DNA of 7,105 nucleotides from VRUE01 sp035554595. GTDB lineage: Bacteria > Actinomycetota > Thermoleophilia > Solirubrobacterales > 70-9. Below the pieces are notes generated by a model that worked only from the letters and a program-made list of their open reading frames with translations, searched no databases and was not told the DNA's origin. Both the position numbers and the translations under genes were made by a program. Location of the stretch: the NCBI GenBank assembly GCA_035554595.1, contig DATMIH010000194.1:1-7105 (forward strand), given 5' to 3'. Below are positions 1-6,624 of the stretch, piece by piece (position 1 is the first letter of the stretch; each line of letters starts with the position of its first letter).

Positions 1-2
1 AA

Positions 3-791
3 CTTCCAACTACTCTTTCAATCATCAACGCCACCGACATCGCCCTGAAAGTGCCCCATCGCGAACATGGATATACCTATCCGGTGTCGGCTGGCAAAAG
101 TCTGGAAACCGGGTACGCGACGGTGTCGGTGTATATACCTGGCCAAGAAGAAGAACCCGCCGACCAAATGAGTCCAGAAGAAGAAAGCGACCTTGCCAGT
201 GATCTTCTCGATGGCTTCCAGAATTCAAATGGCCCGAATCCATTCAGCAATCAATCAAAACAGCGACCGCGCAATAAGCCGGTGACTCGAAAGCAGGCAA
301 AACGGATCTTGCGGCCGAGCAAAACGGCCCTCGATGTACCTGCGCCAGAAGCATCCGCTTCTGGAGGCCCGGGGTCATGTTGTGAAGAACCCTGGAAACC
401 AGTAGAGACCAAGGGTCGCGTGTATTCAAATGCAGATGATCGAGTATGGGACGTCGAAATTCAGGATGGTATCTTCGAGTTGACTAAACGTTGGGCAGCA
501 GTTGGAACCACCGACGAGCCCAAGTGCGATGATGATGTGCTGTGGTATTGGAAACTCAACCTACTAATTCCAAATCAGTCCGATGTCGATAACCTCGGCC
601 CCGGAATTGTCTACCGAGGAGAAGGAAAGCACCTCACCTATCGCTGTACGTTCTCGGTCATTATCGGTCCGCTTCCGGAGGAGTACGTAATGGAAAACCA
701 GAATGAAATCCAGCTTTGGGTGTATCCGAATGGCTTCCAGTCCTCCCATATCGGCGAAAATAACTGGCTGTTGTATGAAAAACTCTGGTAG
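3..791 (+). CDS. Hypothetical protein, 5' end probably outside the window
   Basis: I do not recognise this protein. The frame is open to the left edge, and the residues before the first candidate start (GTG at 51) read like ordinary protein (LPTTLSIINATDIALK), so the true start is probably upstream. Counting from that GTG, residues 1-30 are Gly/Tyr/Val-rich. Residues 32-55 form an acidic stretch (EEEP, PEEESD). Residues 68-92 are strongly basic (about nine Lys/Arg), like a disordered linker. Residues 110-111 are a Cys pair. Residues 124-246 look like a compact beta-rich domain with many Trp and Tyr (VWDVEI, LWYWKLNLL, IQLWVYPNGF). No signal peptide or membrane segment is visible in the part present. 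Codon use is clearly more A/T-rich than in the genes right of 3187, consistent with acquired DNA. The next gene starts 30 bases downstream on the same strand, so the two may be co-transcribed. The reading frame is well supported; the function is unknown. Confidence 0.65.
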   Translation, partial: LPTTLSIINATDIALKVPHREHGYTYPVSAGKSLETGYATVSVYIPGQEEEPADQMSPEEESDLASDLLDGFQNSNGPNPFSNQSKQRPRNKPVTRKQAKRILRPSKTALDVPAPEASASGGPGSCCEEPWKPVETKGRVYSNADDRVWDVEIQDGIFELTKRWAAVGTTDEPKCDDDVLWYWKLNLLIPNQSDVDNLGPGIVYRGEGKHLTYRCTFSVIIGPLPEEYVMENQNEIQLWVYPNGFQSSHIGENNWLLYEKLW

Positions 792-821
792 AGCTGAGGT
801 ACGGGTTGTGGCTGGTGAGCA

Positions 822-1775
822 ATGTATACGTTTGGATTCCTAGGCAAACCTAGCCAAAGAACAGTACAACTAGTCCGAGGAACACTCGCTGCCGTGTCCC
901 TTGTAATGGGTTGCTATGGCATTGCCTTTGGGCAAGGCACGCTTGCGGCAGCGACCCCGGGCTTCACGGTGCACCCCCCAGGACAGTGGAAGGTATTTCG
1001 TACCCCCGCCACTCATGGGTATACGGTGTTCGTTGTTGCAGAAGGGCGTCGAGTAAGCGTGGAAGCAATATCGCGGAGGCGGGGCGTCGTTAACTATACG
1101 ACCACCGGTGAGAGAGTTGGCACATTCATAGTTGCTCGGTTTGGAGGGCTGGGGTTATACAAGATGCGGTTTCATGCTTCGGGTCCAATTACGCGGAGCA
1201 CGGAACCACAAGGGGACTGCCGGGGCCGTCGAGCAGAAGTGCGACAAGGTGTATTCCAAGGGATCTTCCGTTGGCGCGGCGAGGAAGGCTTTAGCCGTGC
1301 ATTTACGCGGGAAGGTTCTGGCGTGTGGGTGAGATCTCATCGCGAAGTCTGCAAGGGAGAATCCGCAGCAGTTGGCCCTGATCAATCGGCTCCCCCATTC
1401 CTACACGTCGCTTCAAGATGGTCAGGAAATAGTCGTGAAGTGGAAGCGTATGGATCGCCAGACACGGGGGGTATCTTGCTGGCGCGAGTGACCGAACATA
1501 ATCCTGAGGTTTATATACAGCGGTCGATTGGCGTTCGGCTGGGAGAGTCCACCGTCTACCCGAATGAGTTCAGTGATACTGCCGTAAGCGGTGCGTGGCC
1601 CTTTCGGGGCGTGGGAGAACTGAGCTCTGACACGGAAGATGCAGAGCCATGGCATGGATCCTTAGAGGTCGATTTTCCAGGCCGTAGGTCTGTTTCTCTT
1701 GTGGGCTCATCGTTCAGAGTGGTGCCGTCACACGGGTCGGTGACCGTACATCCTTTGGAGTCTAGGCTCCCGTAA
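822..1775 (+). CDS. Predicted secreted protein of unknown function
   Basis: The 317-residue product has an N-terminal export signal: basic residues at 9-19, a hydrophobic core at about 21-37 (TLAAVSLVMGCYGIAFG) and a likely signal-peptidase site after the Ala run at 42-44. The LVMGC stretch at 27-31 is a poor lipobox, so a lipoprotein is possible but less likely. The mature part is beta-rich. It carries one unit around residues 119-177 (GPIT, then CRGRR at 133-137, GVFQGIFRWRGEEGFSRA at 143-160, Cys177) and a similar motif at 257-264 (GAWPFRGV). Cys133 and Cys177 could form a disulfide. This layout (CxGR, FxGxxRxRGExG, closing Cys) resembles, from memory, secreted proteins common in Solirubrobacterales; their function is unknown. 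The ATG at 822 is chosen because it yields the signal peptide and the codon two before it is a stop. The ribosome site is weak: GGTGAG lies only 2 bases from the ATG. Base composition is intermediate between gene one and the core genes. Confidence 0.7.
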   Translation: MYTFGFLGKPSQRTVQLVRGTLAAVSLVMGCYGIAFGQGTLAAATPGFTVHPPGQWKVFRTPATHGYTVFVVAEGRRVSVEAISRRRGVVNYTTTGERVGTFIVARFGGLGLYKMRFHASGPITRSTEPQGDCRGRRAEVRQGVFQGIFRWRGEEGFSRAFTREGSGVWVRSHREVCKGESAAVGPDQSAPPFLHVASRWSGNSREVEAYGSPDTGGILLARVTEHNPEVYIQRSIGVRLGESTVYPNEFSDTAVSGAWPFRGVGELSSDTEDAEPWHGSLEVDFPGRRSVSLVGSSFRVVPSHGSVTVHPLESRLP

Positions 1776-1873
1776 TTGTGGTGTGCTGTGCTGGGGGACG
1801 CTTGGGTTGGGTGACCATGTGTCGCGCACGTTCCGGATGACGATTGGATAGGTGATCAGTCGCTGGACTAGGT

Positions 1874-1898
1874 AAGCCCGTTAACGGCCAGCGGGCTT
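1874..1898. terminator. Candidate bidirectional terminator between convergent genes
   Basis: AAGCCCG (1874-1880) and CGGGCTT (1892-1898) are perfect 7-base inverted repeats with an 11-base loop. They lie in the 163-base gap between the secreted-protein gene (+) and the integrase gene (-). The + strand copy is followed only by a short CT-rich end, so a classical U-tract is missing. Position and symmetry suggest it serves both convergent genes. I see no other feature in this gap. Confidence 0.45.
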
Positions 1899-1938
1899 CT
1901 GGTGTGCTGCTAGCTTGTGGCCGTAGGAATCATCGAGC

Positions 1939-2982
1939 TCAGGTGACACGCATCCCTAACAGCGCAGCCTGAGCTCTGTCTGACTTCGTAGGCGCATAAT
2001 GGCGCCTCGTCGTCGCGATCTCCTTGTGCCGCAGCACCTCGGATACCACGTCGATGGGAGTGGGGTTCTTGTCGTCGTTGAGGGCGATGGTGGCCCATGC
2101 GCGGCGGAAGCAGTGCGGGGTGACTCGGGAGGTCATGCCGTTGACGGCGTCGATCCCGGGCGTCGCTTTCTTCAGGCCGACCCCAGCCCGGATGCCGTGC
2201 CAGGTGGCGATCTTGGTGACGGTCGTGGGGCTGGTCTTTCTGCCGTTTGAGGTCATCAAGACGTAGGCGGTGTCGGGATCGCTGAGGGCGTCCCGCATCG
2301 CTGGATGGCGTTCGGCTTGCGAGAGCTGCCAGCGGCGATAGACGCGAAACGCGCGGAGGAGCGGTGGCGAGAGGGGGAAGATGTCCACCTTTCCGCCCTT
2401 GCCGACAACTTCCCACTCAGCTGCATCGAGGTCGATGTCGCGCCAGTGAGCATCGGCGTAGGTCTTCCGGCGCGAAGGCGCGTAGAAGAGCCAGTGGACG
2501 AGCAAGACGGCGCGGGGAGGACCGTCCGTCTCCAGCAGGCGCTTGACCTCCTCCTTGCTCGGCGTGTAGCCGCGCTTGACGATCACTCGGGGTAAGGACT
2601 CCAGAACGGTGGGGTCGATGTCGGGGAGTTCGTCGTCGGCCTGGAAGTGGCGGTAGAGGAAACGCAGCGCCGACAGGTAGCTCTTGCGGTAGGAGGCCGA
2701 CCAGCCCGGCCCCTCGCGGCCGTCGGGATAGTTGCGCGCCTTGCACCACTCGCAGCGCAGCCGGGCGCTGTCGGGGTTCGGCCCACCCTGCTTCTCCAAG
2801 TGGCCCATGAAGAGCCGGACCTGCTTCTTGTTCGCAGCGTAGAAGTCGGAGGCGTGGACGCTCGCCAGGTACTGGGCGAAGTGGACGAGGTGATCGCGGT
2901 AGCGCTCCAGCGTCGTGGCCCCGACGCCCGCGTGGTTGCATTCGACTGCCTCGTGGATCAGCTGCTCATTCGAGAGTCCCAT
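1939..2982 (-). CDS. Tyrosine recombinase / phage-type integrase
   Basis: Site-specific integrase of the lambda-Int/XerC-D superfamily, which cuts and rejoins att sites through a tyrosine-DNA intermediate. The longest form starts at ATG 3063 (374 aa). I prefer ATG 2982 (347 aa) because a GGAG ribosome site sits about 6 bases before it, while the upstream ATG has its only purine-rich site about 20 bases away. In 374-aa numbering, a SAM-like core-binding domain covers about 30-140 and the catalytic domain about 165-365. The full catalytic set is visible: Arg198 (in SRRKT), Lys222 (in GKGGK), His317-x-x-Arg320 (HCFR), His346 (LRH) and the nucleophile Tyr356 (RRHYAP), so it should be active. Odd points are an RRKT motif where RxSE is usual, and a CEWC knuckle (Cys104/Cys107) in a loop of the DNA-binding domain. 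It is transcribed away from tRNA-Val, as expected for an element inserted there. Its target being that tRNA is inference from position. Confidence 0.93.
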   Translation of the reverse strand: MGLSNEQLIHEAVECNHAGVGATTLERYRDHLVHFAQYLASVHASDFYAANKKQVRLFMGHLEKQGGPNPDSARLRCEWCKARNYPDGREGPGWSASYRKSYLSALRFLYRHFQADDELPDIDPTVLESLPRVIVKRGYTPSKEEVKRLLETDGPPRAVLLVHWLFYAPSRRKTYADAHWRDIDLDAAEWEVVGKGGKVDIFPLSPPLLRAFRVYRRWQLSQAERHPAMRDALSDPDTAYVLMTSNGRKTSPTTVTKIATWHGIRAGVGLKKATPGIDAVNGMTSRVTPHCFRRAWATIALNDDKNPTPIDVVSEVLRHKEIATTRRHYAPTKSDRAQAALLGMRVT

Positions 2983-2986
2983 TCGT

Positions 2987-2993
2987 AGCTCCT
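2987..2993 (-). promoter_or_regulatory. Ribosome binding site supporting the shorter integrase start
   Basis: The - strand reads GGAGCT here, followed within a few bases by ATG at 2980-2982. The spacing is ideal, and this is the best ribosome site near the integrase start. If it is used, the protein begins MGLSNEQ, directly at the core-binding domain. The upstream in-frame ATG at 3063 would add 27 residues with moderately G/C-rich third positions, so it cannot be excluded. Confidence 0.5.
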
Positions 2994-3081
2994 CGGATTG
3001 ATCGAGGAACCGGGCTGGCGCAGGGGCGAGAAACGAGAGTTGCGTCCGCTCCTGCGTGTCCATGCCGCTGATGTGCCATCT

Positions 3082-3177
3082 GGCTCCTCGAATTTCCGAG
3101 CCTGGCGATCTTTCGAGCTATAGAGCCAAATCCGCGACTGGTTTAGAACCACCCCTCGGAATTCGGCTCTGGAGAGC
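3082..3177. repeat. Cluster of GGCTC/GAGCC inverted repeats in the att spacer
   Basis: The spacer between integrase and tRNA holds repeated short words in alternating orientation: GGCTC at 3082-3086, GAGCC at 3098-3102, AGAGCC at 3122-3127, GGCTCT at 3165-3170, and a GCTCT-GG-AGAGC hairpin at 3166-3177. Integrase attachment regions usually carry short arm-type and core-type sites for the recombinase and its directionality factor, so these are candidates. The words are short and some could be chance; no binding can be shown from sequence alone. Confidence 0.3.
3131..3153 (-). repeat. Degenerate copy of the tRNA-Val T-arm
   Basis: Read on the - strand from 3153, this stretch matches the T-arm and start of the 3' acceptor strand of the adjacent tRNA-Val at 17 of 21 positions, including TGGTTC and AAACCAG with one mismatch between them. 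It lies 58 bases beyond the real one in the same orientation. The core TGGTT-CTA-AACCA can still pair. It may be a decayed attachment site or tRNA fragment from an earlier insertion, or an integrase binding site that imitates the core. It is not a functional tRNA, since there is no anticodon or D arm beside it. Confidence 0.45.
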
Positions 3178-3186
3178 GGAATCGAA

Positions 3187-3211
3187 TGGGCACGGCTGGT
3201 TTCGAACCAGC
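3187..3211 (-). other. Putative attachment-site core in the tRNA 3' end
   Basis: This segment is the 3' strand of the tRNA T-arm and acceptor stem, the usual crossover zone for integrases that target tRNA genes. The integrase next door and the sharp change of gene type at 3187 make it the likely att site. The exact core cannot be fixed because the second copy at the other end of the element is outside the window. Confidence 0.4.
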
Positions 3212-3258
3212 GACCTCTCGCGTGTGAAGCGAGCGCTCTCCCACTGAGCTACGCGCCC
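3187..3258 (-). tRNA. tRNA-Val (anticodon CAC)
   Basis: The 72-nt gene folds into a complete cloverleaf. The acceptor stem is GGGCGCG/CGTGCCC with one G-U pair, and the D stem is GCTC/GAGC. The anticodon stem CTCGC/GCGAG encloses the loop TTCACAC, so the anticodon is CAC, reading GUG valine codons. The variable loop is 5 nt (AGGTC) and the T stem is GCTGG/CCAGC with loop TTCGAAA. The discriminator base is A and CCA is not encoded, so it must be added after transcription. The gene lies 14 bases beyond the antiporter stop codon on the same strand. Its 3' end faces the integrase gene and appears to be the insertion site of the element on the left. The tRNA itself is intact, as expected when the incoming element restores the 3' end. 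Confidence 0.95.
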
Positions 3259-3271
3259 GGGACGGGGACGA

Positions 3272-3277
3272 ATCATA
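3272..3277 (-). promoter_or_regulatory. Candidate -10 element for tRNA-Val
   Basis: The - strand reads TATGAT, one base from the TATAAT consensus, and ends 13 bases before the tRNA 5' end, leaving room for a short leader. It overlaps the antiporter stop codon. I see no good -35 box at 16-18 bases upstream, so the tRNA may also depend on read-through from the antiporter gene. Confidence 0.35.
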
Positions 3278-4517
3278 CGGTGGACGGGGCGACTTCTCCG
3301 GTCTGGGAGGGGGGTTCGCCGGCGCTGTCCGGGTCGGTGGCCCCCTTGCGCAGGGCCATGCCGACGAAGGGGTAGATCAGGGTCGAGAGCATGGCGGCGC
3401 CGACGAGGCCGGCGGCGGTCGAGGTGCGCATCTCGCCGGCGTCGATTGCGATCGTCGTGATCGCGACGACGAGGGGCAGCTCGGTGGCGCAGTAGAAGGC
3501 CAGCGCCATCCGGTCGCGGGTGACGAGGACGCGCCGGTAGAGGACCATCGCCGGGACCCCGCGGACGACCAGGAAGAGGCCGAGGAAGAGGAAGAGCTTG
3601 GCGATCGCTTCCGCCGAGCCGAGCGCGGCGAGGTTGAACTCGATCCCGCTGGTGACGAAGAAGAAGGGGACGAAGAAGCCGAACCCGACCGCGGTCAGCT
3701 TCGACTCGAAGACCTGCAGCTCGTGCCCCTTCAGCGCCAGGCGGGTGATCATCCCGGCGACGAAGCCGCCGAGCAGGATGTCGAGGCCGAGCTTGCCGGC
3801 GAGCAGGACGAGGCCGAAGACGAGGACGACGGTCACCCGCACCGCCAGCTGGCTGCTCGACTCGAAGGTCCTTTCCAGCGCCGACCACCCCCGCCATCCG
3901 TAGCGGACCGAGACCAGGGCCAGGCCGAGGGCGAGGGCGACGAAGGCCAGCAGGATCGCCGCCTCGTGGAACGGGTTGGCGGTCGAGAGGACCAGCGTCA
4001 CCAGCAGGATCGGCCCGAACTCGCCGGCGCCGCCGGCGGCGAGCAGGTGGGTGCCGAAGCGGGTCTTCAGTTCGCCGTTGTCGCGCAGGATCGGGATCAG
4101 CGTCCCGATCGCCGTCGTCGCCATCGCCGAGCCGGTGTAGAGGAAGGAGACGACGACGCCGGCGGCGGCGAGGATCCCGCCGAGGCCGTAGGCGAGGACC
4201 ACCGAGAGCAGCCAGCCGAAGAGGCCGAGCTGCATCGGCTTGCCCTTGATCCGGTCGAAGTCGATCTCGTAGCCGGCGAAGAAGAAGAGCATCCCGAGGC
4301 CGAGGTTGGAGAAGAATTCGACGAAGTCGTCACTGTGGGCGAGGCCGAGGACTTCGGGGCCGATCAGGATCCCCAGCACCAGCTCGATCACGACGACCGG
4401 CGGAGCGAAGCGTTTCGGGACGATGGCAACCGTGATCGCGGCGATCGCCGCGACGGTGACGATCGCGAAGAAGGAGCCGGTGTCGACCTGGATCGCGGCG
4501 GCGGGCAGGGCGGGCAA
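3273..4517 (-). CDS. Cation:proton antiporter, CPA2 / Na_H_Exchanger family
   Basis: An inner-membrane antiporter that would exchange Na+ or K+ for H+, supporting pH and salt balance. The 414 residues are the usual length for a transporter core without the C-terminal TrkA/RCK domains of KefB/KefC. About 11-13 hydrophobic segments run from residue 15 to 390. Family landmarks include GILIGPEVLGL near residue 50, FFFAGYEIDFDRIKGKP near 80-95 (the F-x-G-x-E-x-D pattern typical of CPA2 members), GTLIPILRD near 140, GEFGPILL near 165, and a late FFFVTSGIEFNL, the second half of the inverted repeat. The ion-binding helix shows GAGEFGP rather than the ND or QD pairs of well-studied members, so the ion cannot be assigned. 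The start is a TTG, chosen because AGGA (4525-4528) lies 7 bases upstream; the nearby ATG at 4525 is out of frame. The divergent SRP RNA begins 37 bases upstream, and tRNA-Val follows the stop codon. Confidence 0.9.
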   Translation of the reverse strand: MPALPAAAIQVDTGSFFAIVTVAAIAAITVAIVPKRFAPPVVVIELVLGILIGPEVLGLAHSDDFVEFFSNLGLGMLFFFAGYEIDFDRIKGKPMQLGLFGWLLSVVLAYGLGGILAAAGVVVSFLYTGSAMATTAIGTLIPILRDNGELKTRFGTHLLAAGGAGEFGPILLVTLVLSTANPFHEAAILLAFVALALGLALVSVRYGWRGWSALERTFESSSQLAVRVTVVLVFGLVLLAGKLGLDILLGGFVAGMITRLALKGHELQVFESKLTAVGFGFFVPFFFVTSGIEFNLAALGSAEAIAKLFLFLGLFLVVRGVPAMVLYRRVLVTRDRMALAFYCATELPLVVAITTIAIDAGEMRTSTAAGLVGAAMLSTLIYPFVGMALRKGATDPDSAGEPPSQTGEVAPSTV

Positions 4518-4541
4518 GGCCCCATCCTATGTTCGGCCGGG

Positions 4542-4547
4542 TAGGAT
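4542..4547 (+). promoter_or_regulatory. Candidate -10 element of the SRP RNA gene
   Basis: TAGGAT lies 7 bases before the predicted first base of the SRP RNA at 4555, the correct -10 spacing. No clear -35 box is seen 16-18 bases further upstream. The same 37-base gap must hold the ribosome site of the divergent antiporter gene, so its promoter would overlap this one or run into the SRP RNA gene. Confidence 0.4.
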
Positions 4548-4554
4548 CACCACT

Positions 4555-4824
4555 GGACCGTGCTAGGCGGGGTGTCAGCGGTGCCTTGTGACCCGAAATC
4601 CGCTTAGCGGGGCCGAATACCGTTCCGAGGGACTGGCCGTCGGGGTCAGTGCGTTGTGGCGGCGTTGACGGCCGGGTCCTGCGCGACGTGGGCACGCGAA
4701 CCAGGTCAGGTCCGGAAGGAAGCAGCCTTAAGCGGATGCCGCGGGTGCCGCAGGCGAGCCCGGCTCGAGCCATAAGCGACGGACACGCCCGGTGACCTCG
4801 TTTCGAAGGACGGGTGCACGGTCC
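4555..4824 (+). ncRNA. ffs: Signal recognition particle RNA, bacterial large type
   Basis: RNA core of the signal recognition particle, which binds Ffh and directs ribosomes making membrane and secreted proteins to FtsY at the membrane. The Ffh-binding hairpin is unmistakable at about 4700-4730: GGTCAGGTCC, GGAA tetraloop at 4714-4717, then GGAAGCAGCC. The ends pair perfectly over 9 bases (GGACCGTGC at 4555-4563 with GCACGGTCC at 4816-4824), fixing a length of about 270 nt, close to the 271 nt of Bacillus subtilis scRNA. The 5' part (GTGCTAGGCGGGG, then AGCGGTGCC, CCCGAAATCCGCTT, GGGGCCGAAT) matches the Alu domain of large-type SRP RNAs. Many bacteria have only the short 4.5S form; this lineage keeps the Alu domain. 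Mature ends may differ by a few bases through processing. The convergent transporter operon and a long palindrome follow. Confidence 0.95.
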
Positions 4825-4831
4825 ATAACTT

Positions 4832-4879
4832 CGGCGTTCGTCCTTTGTGGGGCATATGCCCCACAAAGGACGAACGCCG
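4832..4879. terminator. Perfect 48-base palindrome, probable bidirectional terminator
   Basis: Bases 4832-4855 and 4856-4879 are exact reverse complements with no spacer; the centre is GCATATGC. As RNA it would form a hairpin of more than 20 pairs on either strand. It begins 8 bases after the SRP RNA 3' end and stops 3 bases before the permease stop codon, so it can end both convergent transcripts. Neither side has a U-tract. U-less hairpin terminators have been proposed in actinobacteria, and this fits that pattern. The perfect symmetry is more than termination needs. Confidence 0.75.
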
Positions 4880-4882
4880 CGT

Positions 4883-5688
4883 CTAATCGATCAGGCGCTT
4901 GCGCATCTGGTGGATCGCGACGCGCCAGGTGAGCAGGGCGAAGGCGACGAGGAAGGCGAAGCGGAGGATGTCCTGCCACTCGTAGCCGAAGGCGCCGCCG
5001 CGGACCAGTTCGACCAGCTGGTGCAGGGGGTTGAACTGGGCCACCACCTGCACCCCCTCGGGCAGGCCGTCGATCGGGAAGAAGGTGCCGGCGACGAGGA
5101 AGAGCGGGGTCACGAACAGAGCCGTGACGTAGTTGAACTGGTCGATCTTGGCCACGGTCGCCGCCATCGCCACCCCGAAGCCGGAGAAGCCGAGGGCGGT
5201 GACGAAGGCGAAAAGCGGCACCAGCAGCATCCCCGGCTCAGGAGTCAGCCCCCAGAAGAAGGTGACGATCAGCGGGACGCAGCCGTAGACCGCCGAGCGG
5301 GTCGCGATCCAGAGCATCTCGGCGGTGACCAGCTCTTCGACGTCGACCGGCGCCGCGAGGATCGCTTCGTAGGTGTTCTGGAAGCGGTGCTTGACGAAGG
5401 TGCCGAACATCGCCGGCAGGGCGCTGGAGAAGATCACCGCGGTCGCCACCATCCCGGTGCCGACGAACTGGATGTAGGGGACGCCTTCGACTTCGTCGAC
5501 CAGGGTGGCACTGAGGCCGAGGCCGAAGGCGAGCAGATAGACCAGCGGTTCGAGCACGCTGGAGAAGGTGGTTCCCTTCCAGTAGGTGCCGAAGTTGGCT
5601 ACCTCGCGGCTCATCACCCCGGCGATCGCGGCCGGTTCCAGCCGCCGCATCGTCCGCCGCCTTGGCGGGGCCTGAGTCGAGGCCTCCA

Positions 5689-5689
<1 letters not shown>
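4883..5689 (-). CDS. ABC-2 type transporter permease (NodJ/DrrB family)
   Basis: Membrane half of an ABC exporter; two copies would form the channel driven by the ATPase encoded just upstream. The 268 residues are the normal family length. Residues 1-26 are cytoplasmic and basic. About six membrane segments follow, near 45-60, 75-97, 128-148, 153-179, 186-205 and 240-257. Family marks include the conserved stretch after the second segment (FVKHRFQNTYEAILAAPVDVEELVTAEMLW, residues 98-127), which matches the NodJ pattern of Tyr-Glu-x-x-x-x-x-Pro. Near the end is FFPIDGLPEGVQVVAQFNPLHQLVELVRG (203-231), the ABC-2 signature. The start is the ATG at 5689, which overlaps the ATPase stop codon (TGATG) and has AGGAGG (5697-5702) 7 bases upstream. 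An in-frame extension towards 6067 is only a shadow of the ATPase gene. NodI/NodJ relatives export lipo-oligosaccharides and DrrA/DrrB relatives export drugs, so the substrate is open. Confidence 0.93.
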
Positions 5690-6579
<890 letters not shown>

Positions 6580-6595
6580 CGATCTGATGGTTTCA

Positions 6596-6624
6596 TGACC
6601 GCACCTTTTGCTTCCTCGCGGTCA
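6596..6624. promoter_or_regulatory. Inverted repeat in the leader of the ATPase gene
   Basis: TGACCGC (6596-6602) and GCGGTCA (6618-6624) are perfect 7-base inverted repeats around a 15-base loop. The right arm contains the stop codon of the upstream gene. On the - strand transcript the loop contains AGGAAGC and AAAAGG, the only purine-rich ribosome-like sites in this gap. It could be an RNA hairpin affecting translation of the ATPase, or an operator for a dimeric regulator. Short repeats of this size can also arise by chance. Confidence 0.35.

Larger units (their letters stand above)
1..3187. mobile_element. Right-hand end of a putative integrative element inserted at tRNA-Val
   Basis: Three signs support this. 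An intact tyrosine recombinase gene lies next to a tRNA and is transcribed away from it. The tRNA 3' end faces the integrase across a spacer full of short repeats. The two + strand genes beyond the integrase have a visibly lower G+C content than everything right of the tRNA. In known elements of this type the integrase enters at the tRNA 3' end and a copy of that end marks the far boundary. The far boundary is not in the window, so the size and the remaining cargo are unknown. There are no relaxase, replication or phage structural genes here. The integrase gene itself is G+C-rich like the host, so the element probably circulates among related bacteria. That genes one and two belong to the same element is inference from proximity and composition. 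Confidence 0.6.

Noticed and set aside
1910..2941. Further frames overlapping the integrase on both strands
   Set aside because: All are compositional shadows; only one frame carries the complete recombinase catalytic set.
3118..3897. 259-codon - strand frame spanning tRNA-Val and the antiporter
   Set aside because: It crosses the tRNA and is Arg/Pro-rich in the wrong frame of the antiporter gene.
3723..4544. Long + strand open frame (273 codons) opposite the antiporter gene
   Set aside because: Its product is almost only Asp, Glu, Gly, Arg and Gln, the typical antisense shadow of a high-GC membrane-protein gene. The - strand frame has clear family motifs.
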